Assembly: GCA_938074535.1 (NCBI GenBank)
Contig: CALJER010000003.1
Span: 1 to 64,000 of the forward strand
DNA from: an uncultured archaeon
Lineage (GTDB): Archaea > Hadarchaeota > Hadarchaeia > Hadarchaeales > WYZ-LMO6
Length of the DNA: 64,000 bases
Reading direction: 5' to 3'
Of this stretch, positions 1 through 9,347 are shown one piece after another; the stretch's first letter is position 1; the number at the start of each line of letters is the position of its first letter. The notes beneath the pieces were generated by a model that was not told where the DNA came from, searched no databases, and was given only the letters and a program-made list of their open reading frames with translations. Position numbers and translations under genes: made by a program.

Positions 1-402
1 GCGCGGGAGGTGGAGAAGAGATGGGAGGCCTTCAGGAGGAGGGAGGGTCTTCCGCCCCTGGAGGTGCAGCTGACCCCCCTTCCTTCCTCTCCCCCCTGCC
101 GCACCTACTCCTCCCGCCTGCTCCTGGCGGGGGACGCGGGGGGACTGAACGATTCCTTCACGGGGGCTGGCATTTACGCGGCCCTCCTCACGGGTTACCT
201 GGCGGGATCGGTGGCGGCGGAGGCCGTGAGGAAGGGATGCTTCAAGGCCTCTTTCCTGAAGAAGTACGAGGAACTCTGGAGGAAGTTCATGGGAGAGGAG
301 ATAAGGAGGTCCCTTCTCCTCAGGCGCCTGCACCCCCTTCTGGTGCGGGGGGAAGTGGCCCGGTTCCTCCCGCTGGTGGGGGCCAGGAGGGTGGGAGGAT
401 GA
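1..402 (+). CDS. Geranylgeranyl reductase family FAD-dependent oxidoreductase, C-terminal part (truncated by window start)
   Basis: Frame open to window edge; motif LLLAGDAGGLNDSFTGAGIYAALLTGYLAG typical of GGR-family C-terminal FAD site. Confidence 0.75.
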   Translation, partial: AREVEKRWEAFRRREGLPPLEVQLTPLPSSPPCRTYSSRLLLAGDAGGLNDSFTGAGIYAALLTGYLAGSVAAEAVRKGCFKASFLKKYEELWRKFMGEEIRRSLLLRRLHPLLVRGEVARFLPLVGARRVGG

Positions 403-1853
403 GGGTTTTCCTGGTCTCTCCCCCCTCCCTCTCCCTTCCCTCCGCCCTCCGGCTCTCCCCCCCGCTGGGCCTGGCGTACGTGGCTTCCTATCTGGAGGCC
501 CACGGCCACGAGGTCGAAGTGCTCGATGCCGCGCTCTCCGGCCTGAACAGGAGGGAGGAGCGGGGAGGGCTGGTGAGGGTGGGCCTTACCCCCCGGGAAG
601 TCCGGAGGAGGGCGGAGGCCTGGGGGGCGGAGGCGGTGGGGGTGAGCTGCGTCTCCTCGACCCTGGCGGGGGAGGTTGAGGCCCTCGTGAGGGAGCTCGG
701 GGAGACGGGGGCGAGGGTGGTGGTGGGAGGGGTGCACGCCTCGCTGAAGCCCGAGGAGGTGGTGGCGTGGGGGGCGGACTTTGCGGTGGTGGGAGAGGGC
801 GAGGAGACGATGCGGGAGCTGGCGGAGGTGCTGGAGAGGGGAGGTTCGCCAGGCAGGGTGAGGGGGATAGCGTGGAGGAGGGGTAAAAAGATAATCAGGA
901 ACCCGCCGCGCCCCCTTATCCGGGACTTGGACTCCCTCCCCTTCCCCGCCTGGCACCTCTTTCCCCTGCAGGAGTACTCCAGGGTGAAGGGGCACGCGGC
1001 CGCCGTGAGGGGGAGGGCGGCTCCCGTGCTCACGAGCAGGGGGTGCCCCAACCGTTGCCTCTTCTGCTCCGTCCCCTTGGTTTGGGGGTGCTGGAGGGCC
1101 CGCTCCCCGGCGAACGTGGTGGAGGAGATCGAGTGGCTGGTGGAGAGATGGGGGACGGAGGAGGTGCACTTCGAGGACGACAACCTTTCCCTGGACCGGG
1201 AGAGGATGAGAGGGATCTGCAGGGAGATGGTGAGAAGGGGGGTGGAGGTGTGCTGGGCCACCCCCAACGGGATAGACGTGAGGACCCTGACCGCGGACCT
1301 CCTCGAGGAGATGAGGAGGGCCGGCTGCTACTTCCTCAGCTTCGGCCTGGAGCACGGGGATCCCCTCTTCAGGGAGAGAATGGGGAAGCTCTTTTCACCC
1401 TCTCATGTGAGGAGGGTGGTGAGGAAGGCCAGGGAGCTGGGGATCTGGACCCACGCCTTCTTCATGGTGGGCTGGCCCTGGGAGACGAGGGAGAGCCTGG
1501 AGAGAACCCTGAAGTTCGCGGAGGAGGTGGGAGTGGATTTCGCGACCTTCTCTTTCCCCGTTCCCTTCCCCGGAACTCCCCTGGAGAGGCTCTGGGAAGA
1601 ACTGGGATTGGAGAAGCCCAACTTAACCCTCTCCCCGCTTTTCTTCCCGCAGGTGGACCTGGAGAGCCTGAAAGCGGGGGAGCTGAGGAGCTGGCTGGAG
1701 AGGGCGAGCCTGAGGTTTCAGGTCCGCGTGCTCCTCCGCTGGCTCCGCTCCCCGGGTGAGCTGCTGGGGAGGCTCAGATCGGCGGAGGATCTCCGGTTCC
1801 TCTCCCGCCTGGCCGGGCACTTCGGGAAGGAAGTGATGAGGAGGTACGGATGA
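399..1853 (+). CDS. B12-binding domain radical SAM protein
   Basis: N-terminal VFLVSPPSLSLP..PPLGLAYVASYL B12-binding fold; TSRGCPNRCLFCS CX3CX2C motif; ATGA overlap with upstream stop. Confidence 0.88.
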   Translation: MRVFLVSPPSLSLPSALRLSPPLGLAYVASYLEAHGHEVEVLDAALSGLNRREERGGLVRVGLTPREVRRRAEAWGAEAVGVSCVSSTLAGEVEALVRELGETGARVVVGGVHASLKPEEVVAWGADFAVVGEGEETMRELAEVLERGGSPGRVRGIAWRRGKKIIRNPPRPLIRDLDSLPFPAWHLFPLQEYSRVKGHAAAVRGRAAPVLTSRGCPNRCLFCSVPLVWGCWRARSPANVVEEIEWLVERWGTEEVHFEDDNLSLDRERMRGICREMVRRGVEVCWATPNGIDVRTLTADLLEEMRRAGCYFLSFGLEHGDPLFRERMGKLFSPSHVRRVVRKARELGIWTHAFFMVGWPWETRESLERTLKFAEEVGVDFATFSFPVPFPGTPLERLWEELGLEKPNLTLSPLFFPQVDLESLKAGELRSWLERASLRFQVRVLLRWLRSPGELLGRLRSAEDLRFLSRLAGHFGKEVMRRYG

Positions 1854-2581
1854 GCTCCGCCTTCCTCAGGCTGGTGCGGCACTGGTGGTACGGGATCAGG
1901 GATCCCAAGCGTATAAGGGGAGGGGAGTTCTCCACGGGCTTCATGCTGGCGGTAATGTTCTACCTGGGCTTCCTGTACAACACCTTCCACTACTTCCTCT
2001 ACCGCGGCTACATCCTGGAGGAGTTCCACGCCGGCTGGAAGTTCTGGCTGCACTCCCTCTACGGAGGGATCTCGGCCCTCGCCTCCTTCCTCATGGCCGC
2101 GGTGGGTGGATACCTGGGCCTCAGGCTGCTCGGGAAGAAGGTGAGCTACCGGAGGTGGGAGACCCTCCTCTTCTCCCTGAGCTTCCTGGCCGTCCTGCCC
2201 CTCCTCTTCGGGACCCTCTTCCTGCTAGCGGGCCTCACGGGACCCCTCGGGGGGGTGGCCTTCTGGTCCCTTCCCCTCTTCCCCAAGCGGGTGGCCAGCT
2301 GCGTGGTGGTCACGGTGCTCATAGCGCTCCTCCTCTTCCTCAGGCTCTTCAGGTCCCTTGGCCTGGGCTGGAGGGGATTGGCGGTGATGGCACTGGCCGT
2401 TCCCAGCTTCTACATCGCGCTGGAGGGAAGCTTTCGCATGGTGGAGAGGACCACCATCTCGCTGGGGCTGACGAGCATGGAGGCGCAGTTCCTGATGGGC
2501 ACCCTCTGGGGCCTCCTGGAGAGCGCTTTGGCCTGGGCGGTGGGGAGGAGGCTGAGGGGGTCAGCCCCCGGTGCCGGCTAG
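1850..2581 (+). CDS. Yip1-like multi-pass membrane protein (paralogue 1)
   Basis: Several hydrophobic helices; RIRGGEF..GF...FYLGFLYNTFHYF and LLGKKVSYRR shared with ORFs at 7187-7939 and 32158-32862; ATGA overlap with upstream gene. Confidence 0.6.
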   Translation: MSSAFLRLVRHWWYGIRDPKRIRGGEFSTGFMLAVMFYLGFLYNTFHYFLYRGYILEEFHAGWKFWLHSLYGGISALASFLMAAVGGYLGLRLLGKKVSYRRWETLLFSLSFLAVLPLLFGTLFLLAGLTGPLGGVAFWSLPLFPKRVASCVVVTVLIALLLFLRLFRSLGLGWRGLAVMALAVPSFYIALEGSFRMVERTTISLGLTSMEAQFLMGTLWGLLESALAWAVGRRLRGSAPGAG

Positions 2582-4437
2582 CAGAGGGGCTTCTGCCACT
2601 GGACGGCAAGGGCACCTAGCTCGGTCTTCTTTCCCCAGAAGGCGTCGTCCCCTACCAAGTACATGTCGACTATCATGAATTGGTCGTCCATATCCAGCCC
2701 GCAGCTTATGTTGTACAGGTACTTCACTAAGTCGGCGGCGCAGTTCATATTCAGCGTGGCCTTTATCCAATCCCCCCCAGGATTGATGTAAAGGGGGCTC
2801 CTGCTCCAGGTCACCCCCGGTATGGAGAGAAGCTCCCCCCCGTATCTCCCCCTGCCCCCTTCGCCGGTATAGGGGACCCTCAGTCCGGTATATCTGCGGA
2901 AGTAGTCCACGAGGGGATGGTGGTTCTCGGTCAAATCGTAGACCAGGCCCCAGGCCTTGAACCTCTCCACCAGCTGGTGCTCGTCCACCCACCAGTACTG
3001 CCCCTCGCACCTGGTGGGATAGGGGAGGCGGGGCCAGCCGTAGTTCCAGATGAGGTGCTCCCACATGTCCACGGTCTGATAGGTCATGGGCTGGAGTTGG
3101 TTGCTCCAGAACGATGGATCAATCGATATTTTGTAGAAACCCCTGAACCTGGCATCAGTTCCCGTGTTGTTGAAGTACCGGGACGCCCAGGAGGCCTGGG
3201 GCTGGGTCCCCTCATCCCCTCGGCTCGGATAGTTCTCGAGCCACATGTACATCTTGGCCGAGAGGTTTTCCACCCTGGTGGTTCCCAGGTTGTAGATGCG
3301 CAGCGCCAGGCTGAAGCCCCCGTTTATCGACATGGTCTCCACCCAGGGGGTCAGGAAGGGTAGGTACAGGTCCCTGCTGAGGTCCTGGACGAAGCCACCG
3401 GGGATGGCCGTGATGATGCTCATCCTGGCGATCCTCGACGCGTTGGAGTTATCCCTCTCGTTGTCCAGGCAGTACTTGCTGGCCGCCCTCAGGTTCTCCA
3501 CCATGCTCACGTTCTCCAGGATGGCGCGGGAGTGGGCGGCGGCAGCGTTCATCTGAGTCAAGGTCACGGCTTGCAGGAGGGTGGGGTCGTCGGCGTGCAG
3601 GTCCTGGTATATGATGGTTTCTATGAGCTCCAGCGCGTTGATCAGGTGGGGAAGGCACCCCTCGTAGATGACGATGAGGGTCTTGCACAGGTTCTCGGGG
3701 ACCAGGTCCGGCATGTACCGGTGCAGCTCCCAGAGGTTGTTCTCCAGGTACTTGCTGCGGGCCAGGTAGTTTTCGTGCAGGTCCCTGGCTAGGGCCTGGA
3801 GCTCGTAGGCCAGCCTGCGGGCCTCGGAGAAATTCTTGTCCTTCATGGCCTGCACCGTGGCATCCTGCCTGCCCAGCATCCTGGCGGCCCTGAGCTGGAT
3901 GGCCGTGTCCACGTAGGCCCTCCCCGGGGCGGGTTCCACCACCGTGGCCTCCGCCAGCTTGTACCCCATGGGGGTGTAGATCAGCTCCACCTTGTCCCCC
4001 ACCTTCAGGTTCTCCCCTCTGAAGGAGAGGGCCAGGGCCTCACCGGGGCCAGGGAGGTCGTTCATACCCTTCTTCACGGGTCCGGTGATCAGGGCCAGGT
4101 CGATCTCGTTCTCCACCCTCACCCCGTTCACCCTCAGCTCTATGTTCTGCCACCTGATGTTCTCCAGCAGGGTTCCCAGCGGGGTCTCCTCCAGGATGTC
4201 CGCCCTGTACGCCCTGCTTATTCCCTCCCCGCTGGCGTGGACGATGGCTATCCCCCCGTATCCCGGGTAGTTGGTCCAGAGCTGCACCACCGTCTGGGGC
4301 GGGGTGGAGGGTGCCCCCAGTTTCCCCAGACTCTCCACCAGGAGCCCCCCCGACAGCATGGTGGTCACGATGAGGAGGACGGTGGCCACGAGGGGGGAGA
4401 CGCTTTTGCGGTCCAGCTGCTCACCCCGAGCGGGCAT
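2578..4437 (-). CDS. Large type IV pilin/archaellin-like secreted protein (mega-pilin 1)
   Basis: N-terminal KSVSPLVATVLLIVTTMLSGGLLV class III signal; pilin-like head with WQNIELRVNGVRVENE and VELIYTPMGYKLAEA; long ectodomain. Confidence 0.7.
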   Translation of the reverse strand: MPARGEQLDRKSVSPLVATVLLIVTTMLSGGLLVESLGKLGAPSTPPQTVVQLWTNYPGYGGIAIVHASGEGISRAYRADILEETPLGTLLENIRWQNIELRVNGVRVENEIDLALITGPVKKGMNDLPGPGEALALSFRGENLKVGDKVELIYTPMGYKLAEATVVEPAPGRAYVDTAIQLRAARMLGRQDATVQAMKDKNFSEARRLAYELQALARDLHENYLARSKYLENNLWELHRYMPDLVPENLCKTLIVIYEGCLPHLINALELIETIIYQDLHADDPTLLQAVTLTQMNAAAAHSRAILENVSMVENLRAASKYCLDNERDNSNASRIARMSIITAIPGGFVQDLSRDLYLPFLTPWVETMSINGGFSLALRIYNLGTTRVENLSAKMYMWLENYPSRGDEGTQPQASWASRYFNNTGTDARFRGFYKISIDPSFWSNQLQPMTYQTVDMWEHLIWNYGWPRLPYPTRCEGQYWWVDEHQLVERFKAWGLVYDLTENHHPLVDYFRRYTGLRVPYTGEGGRGRYGGELLSIPGVTWSRSPLYINPGGDWIKATLNMNCAADLVKYLYNISCGLDMDDQFMIVDMYLVGDDAFWGKKTELGALAVQWQKPLC

Positions 4438-4440
4438 GCC

Positions 4441-6360
4441 TCAGCACCCTCCCCCACCTCCCCCACCCCCCCCGCTTCCCCCAGGTGGAGGCCTTCCTGG
4501 GGCCCAGTGGACGTTCCAGAAGTACTGTACCTCCCACCGTCCGGTCTTGGGGTGCTGGTAGAGGAAGTAGTAGTCCTCCAGCCATATTTTATTGTCCGCC
4601 GCCGTGGGGGGGGTGATCCTTATGTTGTCCACCCAGTAGCTGCCGGGGGCGAGGTTTCGGTTTTCGGGGGCCCTGTGCTCCGGGCGGTTCTCCAGCCGCA
4701 TGTAGAGCACCACATTGCCGTTGTCGGGGGAGTATGGGACCTGCAGACCGAAGAAGACGAGCTCCGGGCTCAGGTTCTCCAGGTAAGTTTTCCCCTGCAG
4801 CCCCGGCCTGGTCGCCCACCAGTTCCCCAGCCGCAGCCTGGCGGTGTACCGGTAGGTGTTGTGGTAGCCGTTGTCGAAGACCCTCGTGCCCCAGGCGCCC
4901 ACAAGCCGGTTCTCCATGGGGACCAGCCAGTTCTCGGGTGCCACGTAGAGCAGGTTTTCCTGGGTTCCCGTATATCCCAGCTCCTTGGCCCTCCTGAAGT
5001 ACTTGGAGACCCACCACTTGTTGTCCGTGCTGTACCAGAGGGTGGCGTACCTGGTGAAGCTGTTGGCGTTCTCCCCGCCAACATTGTACACATGGATTAC
5101 GAACTCGAAGGTCGTGTTGTTCACCCAGGTGAAGCTCTTCAGGACGGGAACGATGGCGGGGCGGTAGAAGTCCTCGTAGATATCGTCCATCTCCGGCGAG
5201 ACCCCGAAGTAGGTTATGGCTTCCACGGGCACTCCCGGGTAGGGTGGCTGGCTCAGTATGTTCTCTACCTGCCTTATGATGGGGAGCAGATACTTCTTGG
5301 TAATGTTCTCGGCCACATTTTCAATCGTCCCCTTCCGGCTGTTGTTATTCTGCCAGGTGCTCACGTAGGAGGGGTCCCAGGCCCTGATGAGCGAGTGTTC
5401 CATGGTGTAAATGTTTTCCAGCCCATTCACGAGCAAGTAGAGGAGCCTGTTGTCTGGGGGTACCCCCCTCCTCGCCTGATCCCAGCTCTTGTAAGCCATG
5501 CAGAGCTTGTAGTACTCCCGTTCACCCACCATCTCCAGGTAGTAGTCCAGCTCCCTCAGGTCGTTCTCCAGGTACCCGCCCGTGGCCTTGCAGGAGTTCA
5601 GGAGGAGCTGAACCTGCCCGGCCAGGTTCTCGATTCGGGGGACGTAGCTCCTGGCCTTGTCGAAGTTCTCCCTGTACCACCTGTAGTTCTCGTTGTACCT
5701 GACTTCTACTGTGGGGGAGAGGGCACTCACCATTTCCTTCTCCAGCGTGAGCAATTGCAGCCCCCTGAAGGAGATGCAGGAGTCCACCAGGTTCTGCCCC
5801 AGCCAGGCGCTCCCTATCTCGGTGCACTCCAGCGGAGGGGCCATGGTTCTATTGGCCAGGACCCACCCGCTCGGCTTGTGCACCACCGCCACCTCATCCC
5901 CGTTCTTCAGGAAACCCTGGCGGTAGGAAAAGGCGACCAGTCCCCCCCCGGACGGGAAGGGGAGCAGGGAGTTCTTCACCTTGGCGCTGGAGGGGAGGGG
6001 GGAGGCGTAGAGGACGTACTCCAGCTCGTTCTCCACCGCCCGCCCGTTTACCTTTACCTCCAGATTCTTCCACCTCACGTTCTCGAACAGGCTCCCCATG
6101 TCCGTGTCCATCAGGAAGTCGGCGTAGAAGGCCTCTTCCACCTCGTCCCCCGTGACGTTGACCACCCCGACGGCCCCCCTCCCTGGGAAGTTCCTCCAGA
6201 GCTGGAAGAGAACTTCCGGGGCTTGGCTCGGGGTTCCCCTCAGGTTGGGCCCCCCCACCGTACCAGCGATGAAGGAAACTCCTACTCCTAGCAGGAAGAC
6301 CATGGATACGAGCAGGATTGTTCCCAGAAGGGGGGAAACCCCCTTTTTCTTCCTCCCCAT
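4441..6360 (-). CDS. Large type IV pilin/archaellin-like secreted protein (mega-pilin 2) with poly-Gly/Cys C-terminus
   Basis: MGRKKKGVSPLLGTILLVSMVFLLGVGVSF; WKNLEVKVNGRAVENE; ends [16 protein letters not shown]; tandem with 2578-4437. Confidence 0.7.
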   Translation of the reverse strand: MGRKKKGVSPLLGTILLVSMVFLLGVGVSFIAGTVGGPNLRGTPSQAPEVLFQLWRNFPGRGAVGVVNVTGDEVEEAFYADFLMDTDMGSLFENVRWKNLEVKVNGRAVENELEYVLYASPLPSSAKVKNSLLPFPSGGGLVAFSYRQGFLKNGDEVAVVHKPSGWVLANRTMAPPLECTEIGSAWLGQNLVDSCISFRGLQLLTLEKEMVSALSPTVEVRYNENYRWYRENFDKARSYVPRIENLAGQVQLLLNSCKATGGYLENDLRELDYYLEMVGEREYYKLCMAYKSWDQARRGVPPDNRLLYLLVNGLENIYTMEHSLIRAWDPSYVSTWQNNNSRKGTIENVAENITKKYLLPIIRQVENILSQPPYPGVPVEAITYFGVSPEMDDIYEDFYRPAIVPVLKSFTWVNNTTFEFVIHVYNVGGENANSFTRYATLWYSTDNKWWVSKYFRRAKELGYTGTQENLLYVAPENWLVPMENRLVGAWGTRVFDNGYHNTYRYTARLRLGNWWATRPGLQGKTYLENLSPELVFFGLQVPYSPDNGNVVLYMRLENRPEHRAPENRNLAPGSYWVDNIRITPPTAADNKIWLEDYYFLYQHPKTGRWEVQYFWNVHWAPGRPPPGGSGGGGGGGGGC

Positions 6361-6404
6361 CAATTATAGTTTTTCTCCCCTCCTCTATTAACCTTCCTTT
6401 TGGT

Positions 6405-7190
6405 TTAGAGGAGGAGGCCCGCCGCTGCGTAGAGGGCCAGCTCCTCCGCGAAGATCTCCGGCCGCCAGGCCTCTTTCCTGAGCTTCAGGAGTTCTGTTCT
6501 TGCCCCCATTTTCCTCGCGGAGAGGAGTCTCACGCAGGAGGAGAGGACCCCCACCAGGAAGAAGGGGTCGAGCACGGAGAGGAGGGAGGAGAGGAGGAGG
6601 TGGGGGAAGGGGAGGGCCCTGAGCCATTTGACCTCCTTCACCCTTCCCACGTCGAGCAGGTGGAGAACCTCCAGGTGGAGCTGGAGGAGGAAAAGGAGGG
6701 GGAGGAGGAGGAGCACCCTCTGGGAGGGATGGGGTGAGAGGGCGAGGTGGGCCTGGAGCACCAGCAGGGGGGCGCACAGGGGCGGTATCAGGAAGCCCCC
6801 TCTCCCCTCCTTGAGTCTGAAGGGCGGGGCGGAGTAGAGGAGGGTGAGGAGGAGAAGGAGCAGAAGGAGGAGGAGGGTGGGGAGGGTGGTGAGCAGGGAA
6901 AGGGGGAGAAGCAGGAGGGGGAGGAGGGCGAGGGCCAGGGTTTTTCCTTCCCCCATCCTCTCCACCATCCTGGAGGAAAAGTTCTCCTCCCCCCTCAGCC
7001 TGAAGTCGAAGTAGTCGTTGAGGGCGTAGGCGGACATGGAGCCCCCCAGCACCGCCAGGGCGTCGGCCATCACCTCCACAGGCTTGAGGGGGGAGAGGGA
7101 GAAGCCCAGCAGGGGGTAGACCATGAACCTCAGGCAGCTGAGCTTGCTCCTCCACCCCTTCACCCTGTAGAAGAGGAGGAGTTCCATCAT
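6405..7190 (-). CDS. UbiA-like prenyltransferase family membrane protein, degenerate active-site motifs
   Basis: NDYFDFRLRG first motif; multi-TM; ATGATGA overlap with upstream ORF stop. Confidence 0.6.
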   Translation of the reverse strand: MMELLLFYRVKGWRSKLSCLRFMVYPLLGFSLSPLKPVEVMADALAVLGGSMSAYALNDYFDFRLRGEENFSSRMVERMGEGKTLALALLPLLLLPLSLLTTLPTLLLLLLLLLLTLLYSAPPFRLKEGRGGFLIPPLCAPLLVLQAHLALSPHPSQRVLLLLPLLFLLQLHLEVLHLLDVGRVKEVKWLRALPFPHLLLSSLLSVLDPFFLVGVLSSCVRLLSARKMGARTELLKLRKEAWRPEIFAEELALYAAAGLLL

Positions 7191-7939
7191 CCTCCCCACA
7201 CTCTCCTGAGCACGGGCAGGACCTTCCCCCTCCTCCTCCCCGCCGCCCAGAAGAGGAGGGACATCAGGGAAAAGTACACCGTCCAGAGGGCGTACCTGAG
7301 GGGCCTGGAGGTGTGGAAGGCCCTGCGGGTCAGGAAGAGGAAGGCCCCCTTCCCCCCGAAGTACAGGAGGGGGAGCAGGAGGAGGGAGAGGAGGAGGGAG
7401 GAGGGGCGCCCGAAGCCGAAGGACCTGAGGATCCTGAAGGCCAACACCGTCCCCAGGATCCCGGCGAGCAGCACCCCGGCGGGCACTCCCACCCAGCCCC
7501 GGTAGAACTCCAGGTAAATCCAGCCCTTCAGGTTCAGGGCGTGGAGGAGGAAGGCGGGAGGGAGGGGGAGGAGGTAGAGGAACATGCATGAGAAGACCGC
7601 ATGCTGGACCCGGTCGTAGGAGACCCTCTTCCCGAGCAGGTTAACCCCGTAGTATCCCAGCACGCTGGCGTAGTAGAAGAGGGTCACCGCCCCCATCCCT
7701 CCGGAGAGGTGGTGGAGCCACAGCTGAAGGTCCGGCTCATAGACTACCGCGCCGTCGTGGTAGGCGCAGCCGGGGTAGATGAAGTAGTGGAGGGCGTTGT
7801 AGGCAAAGCCGAGGAAGAAGGAAAAGAGCACCATGAAGCCCTCCGTGAACTCTCCCCCCCTGATCCGCCCGGGGTGGAGGAGGGCCCTCCGCCAGGAGCG
7901 CAGGACGGCTCGCAGGACGCTCACAGGTAAACCCACCAT
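7187..7939 (-). CDS. Yip1-like multi-pass membrane protein (paralogue 2)
   Basis: GRIRGGEFTEGFMVLFSFFLGFAYNALHYF ... LLGKRVSYDRVQHAVFS; same family as 1850-2581. Confidence 0.6.
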   Translation of the reverse strand: MVGLPVSVLRAVLRSWRRALLHPGRIRGGEFTEGFMVLFSFFLGFAYNALHYFIYPGCAYHDGAVVYEPDLQLWLHHLSGGMGAVTLFYYASVLGYYGVNLLGKRVSYDRVQHAVFSCMFLYLLPLPPAFLLHALNLKGWIYLEFYRGWVGVPAGVLLAGILGTVLAFRILRSFGFGRPSSLLLSLLLLPLLYFGGKGAFLFLTRRAFHTSRPLRYALWTVYFSLMSLLFWAAGRRRGKVLPVLRRVWGG

Positions 7940-8754
7940 CCCGCGAAGAGGAGCTGGGAGGCCAGGGCCCAGAGCCTCACCAGCCAGAAGGGATCCCTGC
8001 GCAGCAGGCCTTCGGAGAAGAAGAGGGTGGGCAGGAGGAAGGTGGCGGTGCAGACCAGGTAGCTCAGGAACCACTCCGGTCCCCTGGGGTTGAGGAGGAG
8101 GAAGAGCAGCACGGTGAGGGAGACCCCCGAGAGGGAGAAGACCAGGGTCTTCCTCACCCCCAGCCTGGCGGGGAGGGTGGGCTTCCCGCTCCTCCTGTCC
8201 CCCCTCCTGTCCTTCAGGTCCTTCAGGGGGGAGAGGAAGAGGGAGAGGAGGGTGAAGAGGAGGGCCACCCCCACCGCCCCACCGGTCAGGGGGGAGAGGG
8301 AGAGGTGGCCGGCGAGGAAGGGGAGGAACACGTATCCCAGCGAGGAGGTGGGGTAGGAGGTATACCACCTACCCAGGGGGAAGGGGGGAAGGGAGTAGAG
8401 CAGGCCGAGCAGGACCCCAAGCAGGCTCAGGAGGAGGACGGACGGTCCCAGGAGGAGGGAGAGGGCGGAGAGGGAAAAGAGGAGGGCGGAGAGGAGGAGG
8501 AGCCTTCCGCCCCCCACCCTCCCGCGGGGGAAGGGCCTCTCTGGGTGGCTCATCCTGTCCAGCTCCAGGTCGAAATACATGTTGAGGGCCTGTGCTCCCC
8601 CCGAGATCCCCGTTCCCACCGCGCAGAGGAGGAGGAACTCGGGGAGGGGCACGGCCAGGCTGTTCCCCCCCAGGACCATCCCCAGGTAGAGGGAACCCAC
8701 CACCGCCAGGGAGCTGCCAGGCTTCACGCACCCGAGGTAATCCCGCGCAGACAC
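7921..8754 (-). CDS. UbiA family prenyltransferase
   Basis: NMYFDLELDRMSHPERPFPRG and DLKDRRGDRRSGKPTLPARLG motifs, multi-TM. Confidence 0.82.
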   Translation of the reverse strand: MSARDYLGCVKPGSSLAVVGSLYLGMVLGGNSLAVPLPEFLLLCAVGTGISGGAQALNMYFDLELDRMSHPERPFPRGRVGGGRLLLLSALLFSLSALSLLLGPSVLLLSLLGVLLGLLYSLPPFPLGRWYTSYPTSSLGYVFLPFLAGHLSLSPLTGGAVGVALLFTLLSLFLSPLKDLKDRRGDRRSGKPTLPARLGVRKTLVFSLSGVSLTVLLFLLLNPRGPEWFLSYLVCTATFLLPTLFFSEGLLRRDPFWLVRLWALASQLLFAGWWVYL

Positions 8755-8840
8755 ATCTTACTGGGGGTTGCGGGCATTTAGAGTATTGTTGCCGCGTCCC
8801 TGGTTCTAGCTTTTATCCCCTTCGGAGAAAAAGGGATTGA

Positions 8841-9347
8841 ATGCCCCCGGAGCGGGGGGTTTCCCCCCTCGTGGCCACCATCCTGCTTCTCACCCTAGCC
8901 ATAGCCTTCGGCATCACCATCCTGGCCGGGTACCTGGCGGCCCTGGCCCCCGGCGCCCCGCCCAAGAGGGTCTCCCTCTCCCTCTCCTACGAGAACTCCC
9001 CTCCCAGGCTCACCCTGAAGCACCGGTGGGGGGACTACCTCTTCGGGGCCTTCCAGACGAGGCAGGAGGCCAGGGTGGATGCCAGGACGGCCAGGGGGCG
9101 ACTGGAGAACTGGAAGGCGCTGGAGGTGAGGGTGGACGGGGTGAGGCTGGGCAAGGACAGGGTGGAGAACGTGGTGCTGGTGCAGGAGAACCTCTACTAC
9201 CAGCCCCTGGCCTCCGTCGTCGTGAACCTGGGACCGGGGGACGAGGTCAGGCTGGAGGGCTGGAAGGTCCCGCTCATGGTGGGAGAAGTGGTGACGGTGG
9301 TGTACCTCCCCACCGGGCAGACGCTGGTGGAGCTGGTGGTGGTGTGA
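8841..9347 (+). CDS. Type IV pilin/archaellin-like protein
   Basis: MPPERGVSPLVATILLLTLAIAFGITIL; WKALEVRVDGVRLGKD; VVTVVYLPTGQTLVELVV. Confidence 0.7.
   Translation: MPPERGVSPLVATILLLTLAIAFGITILAGYLAALAPGAPPKRVSLSLSYENSPPRLTLKHRWGDYLFGAFQTRQEARVDARTARGRLENWKALEVRVDGVRLGKDRVENVVLVQENLYYQPLASVVVNLGPGDEVRLEGWKVPLMVGEVVTVVYLPTGQTLVELVVV

Noticed and set aside
21-398. Upstream extension of the radical SAM ORF (610 aa version starting at 21)
   Set aside because: Extension overlaps the GGR coding frame; ATG 399 with ATGA coupling and MRVFLVSPP start is more plausible
195-1355. Long antisense ORFs throughout (e.g. 195..1355 -, 4237..6291 +, 48925..51315 -, 46017..47933 +)
   Set aside because: Mirror-frame artefacts of very high GC coding DNA; Pro/Arg/His/Gly-rich low-complexity translations with no recognisable domains, opposite well-supported genes
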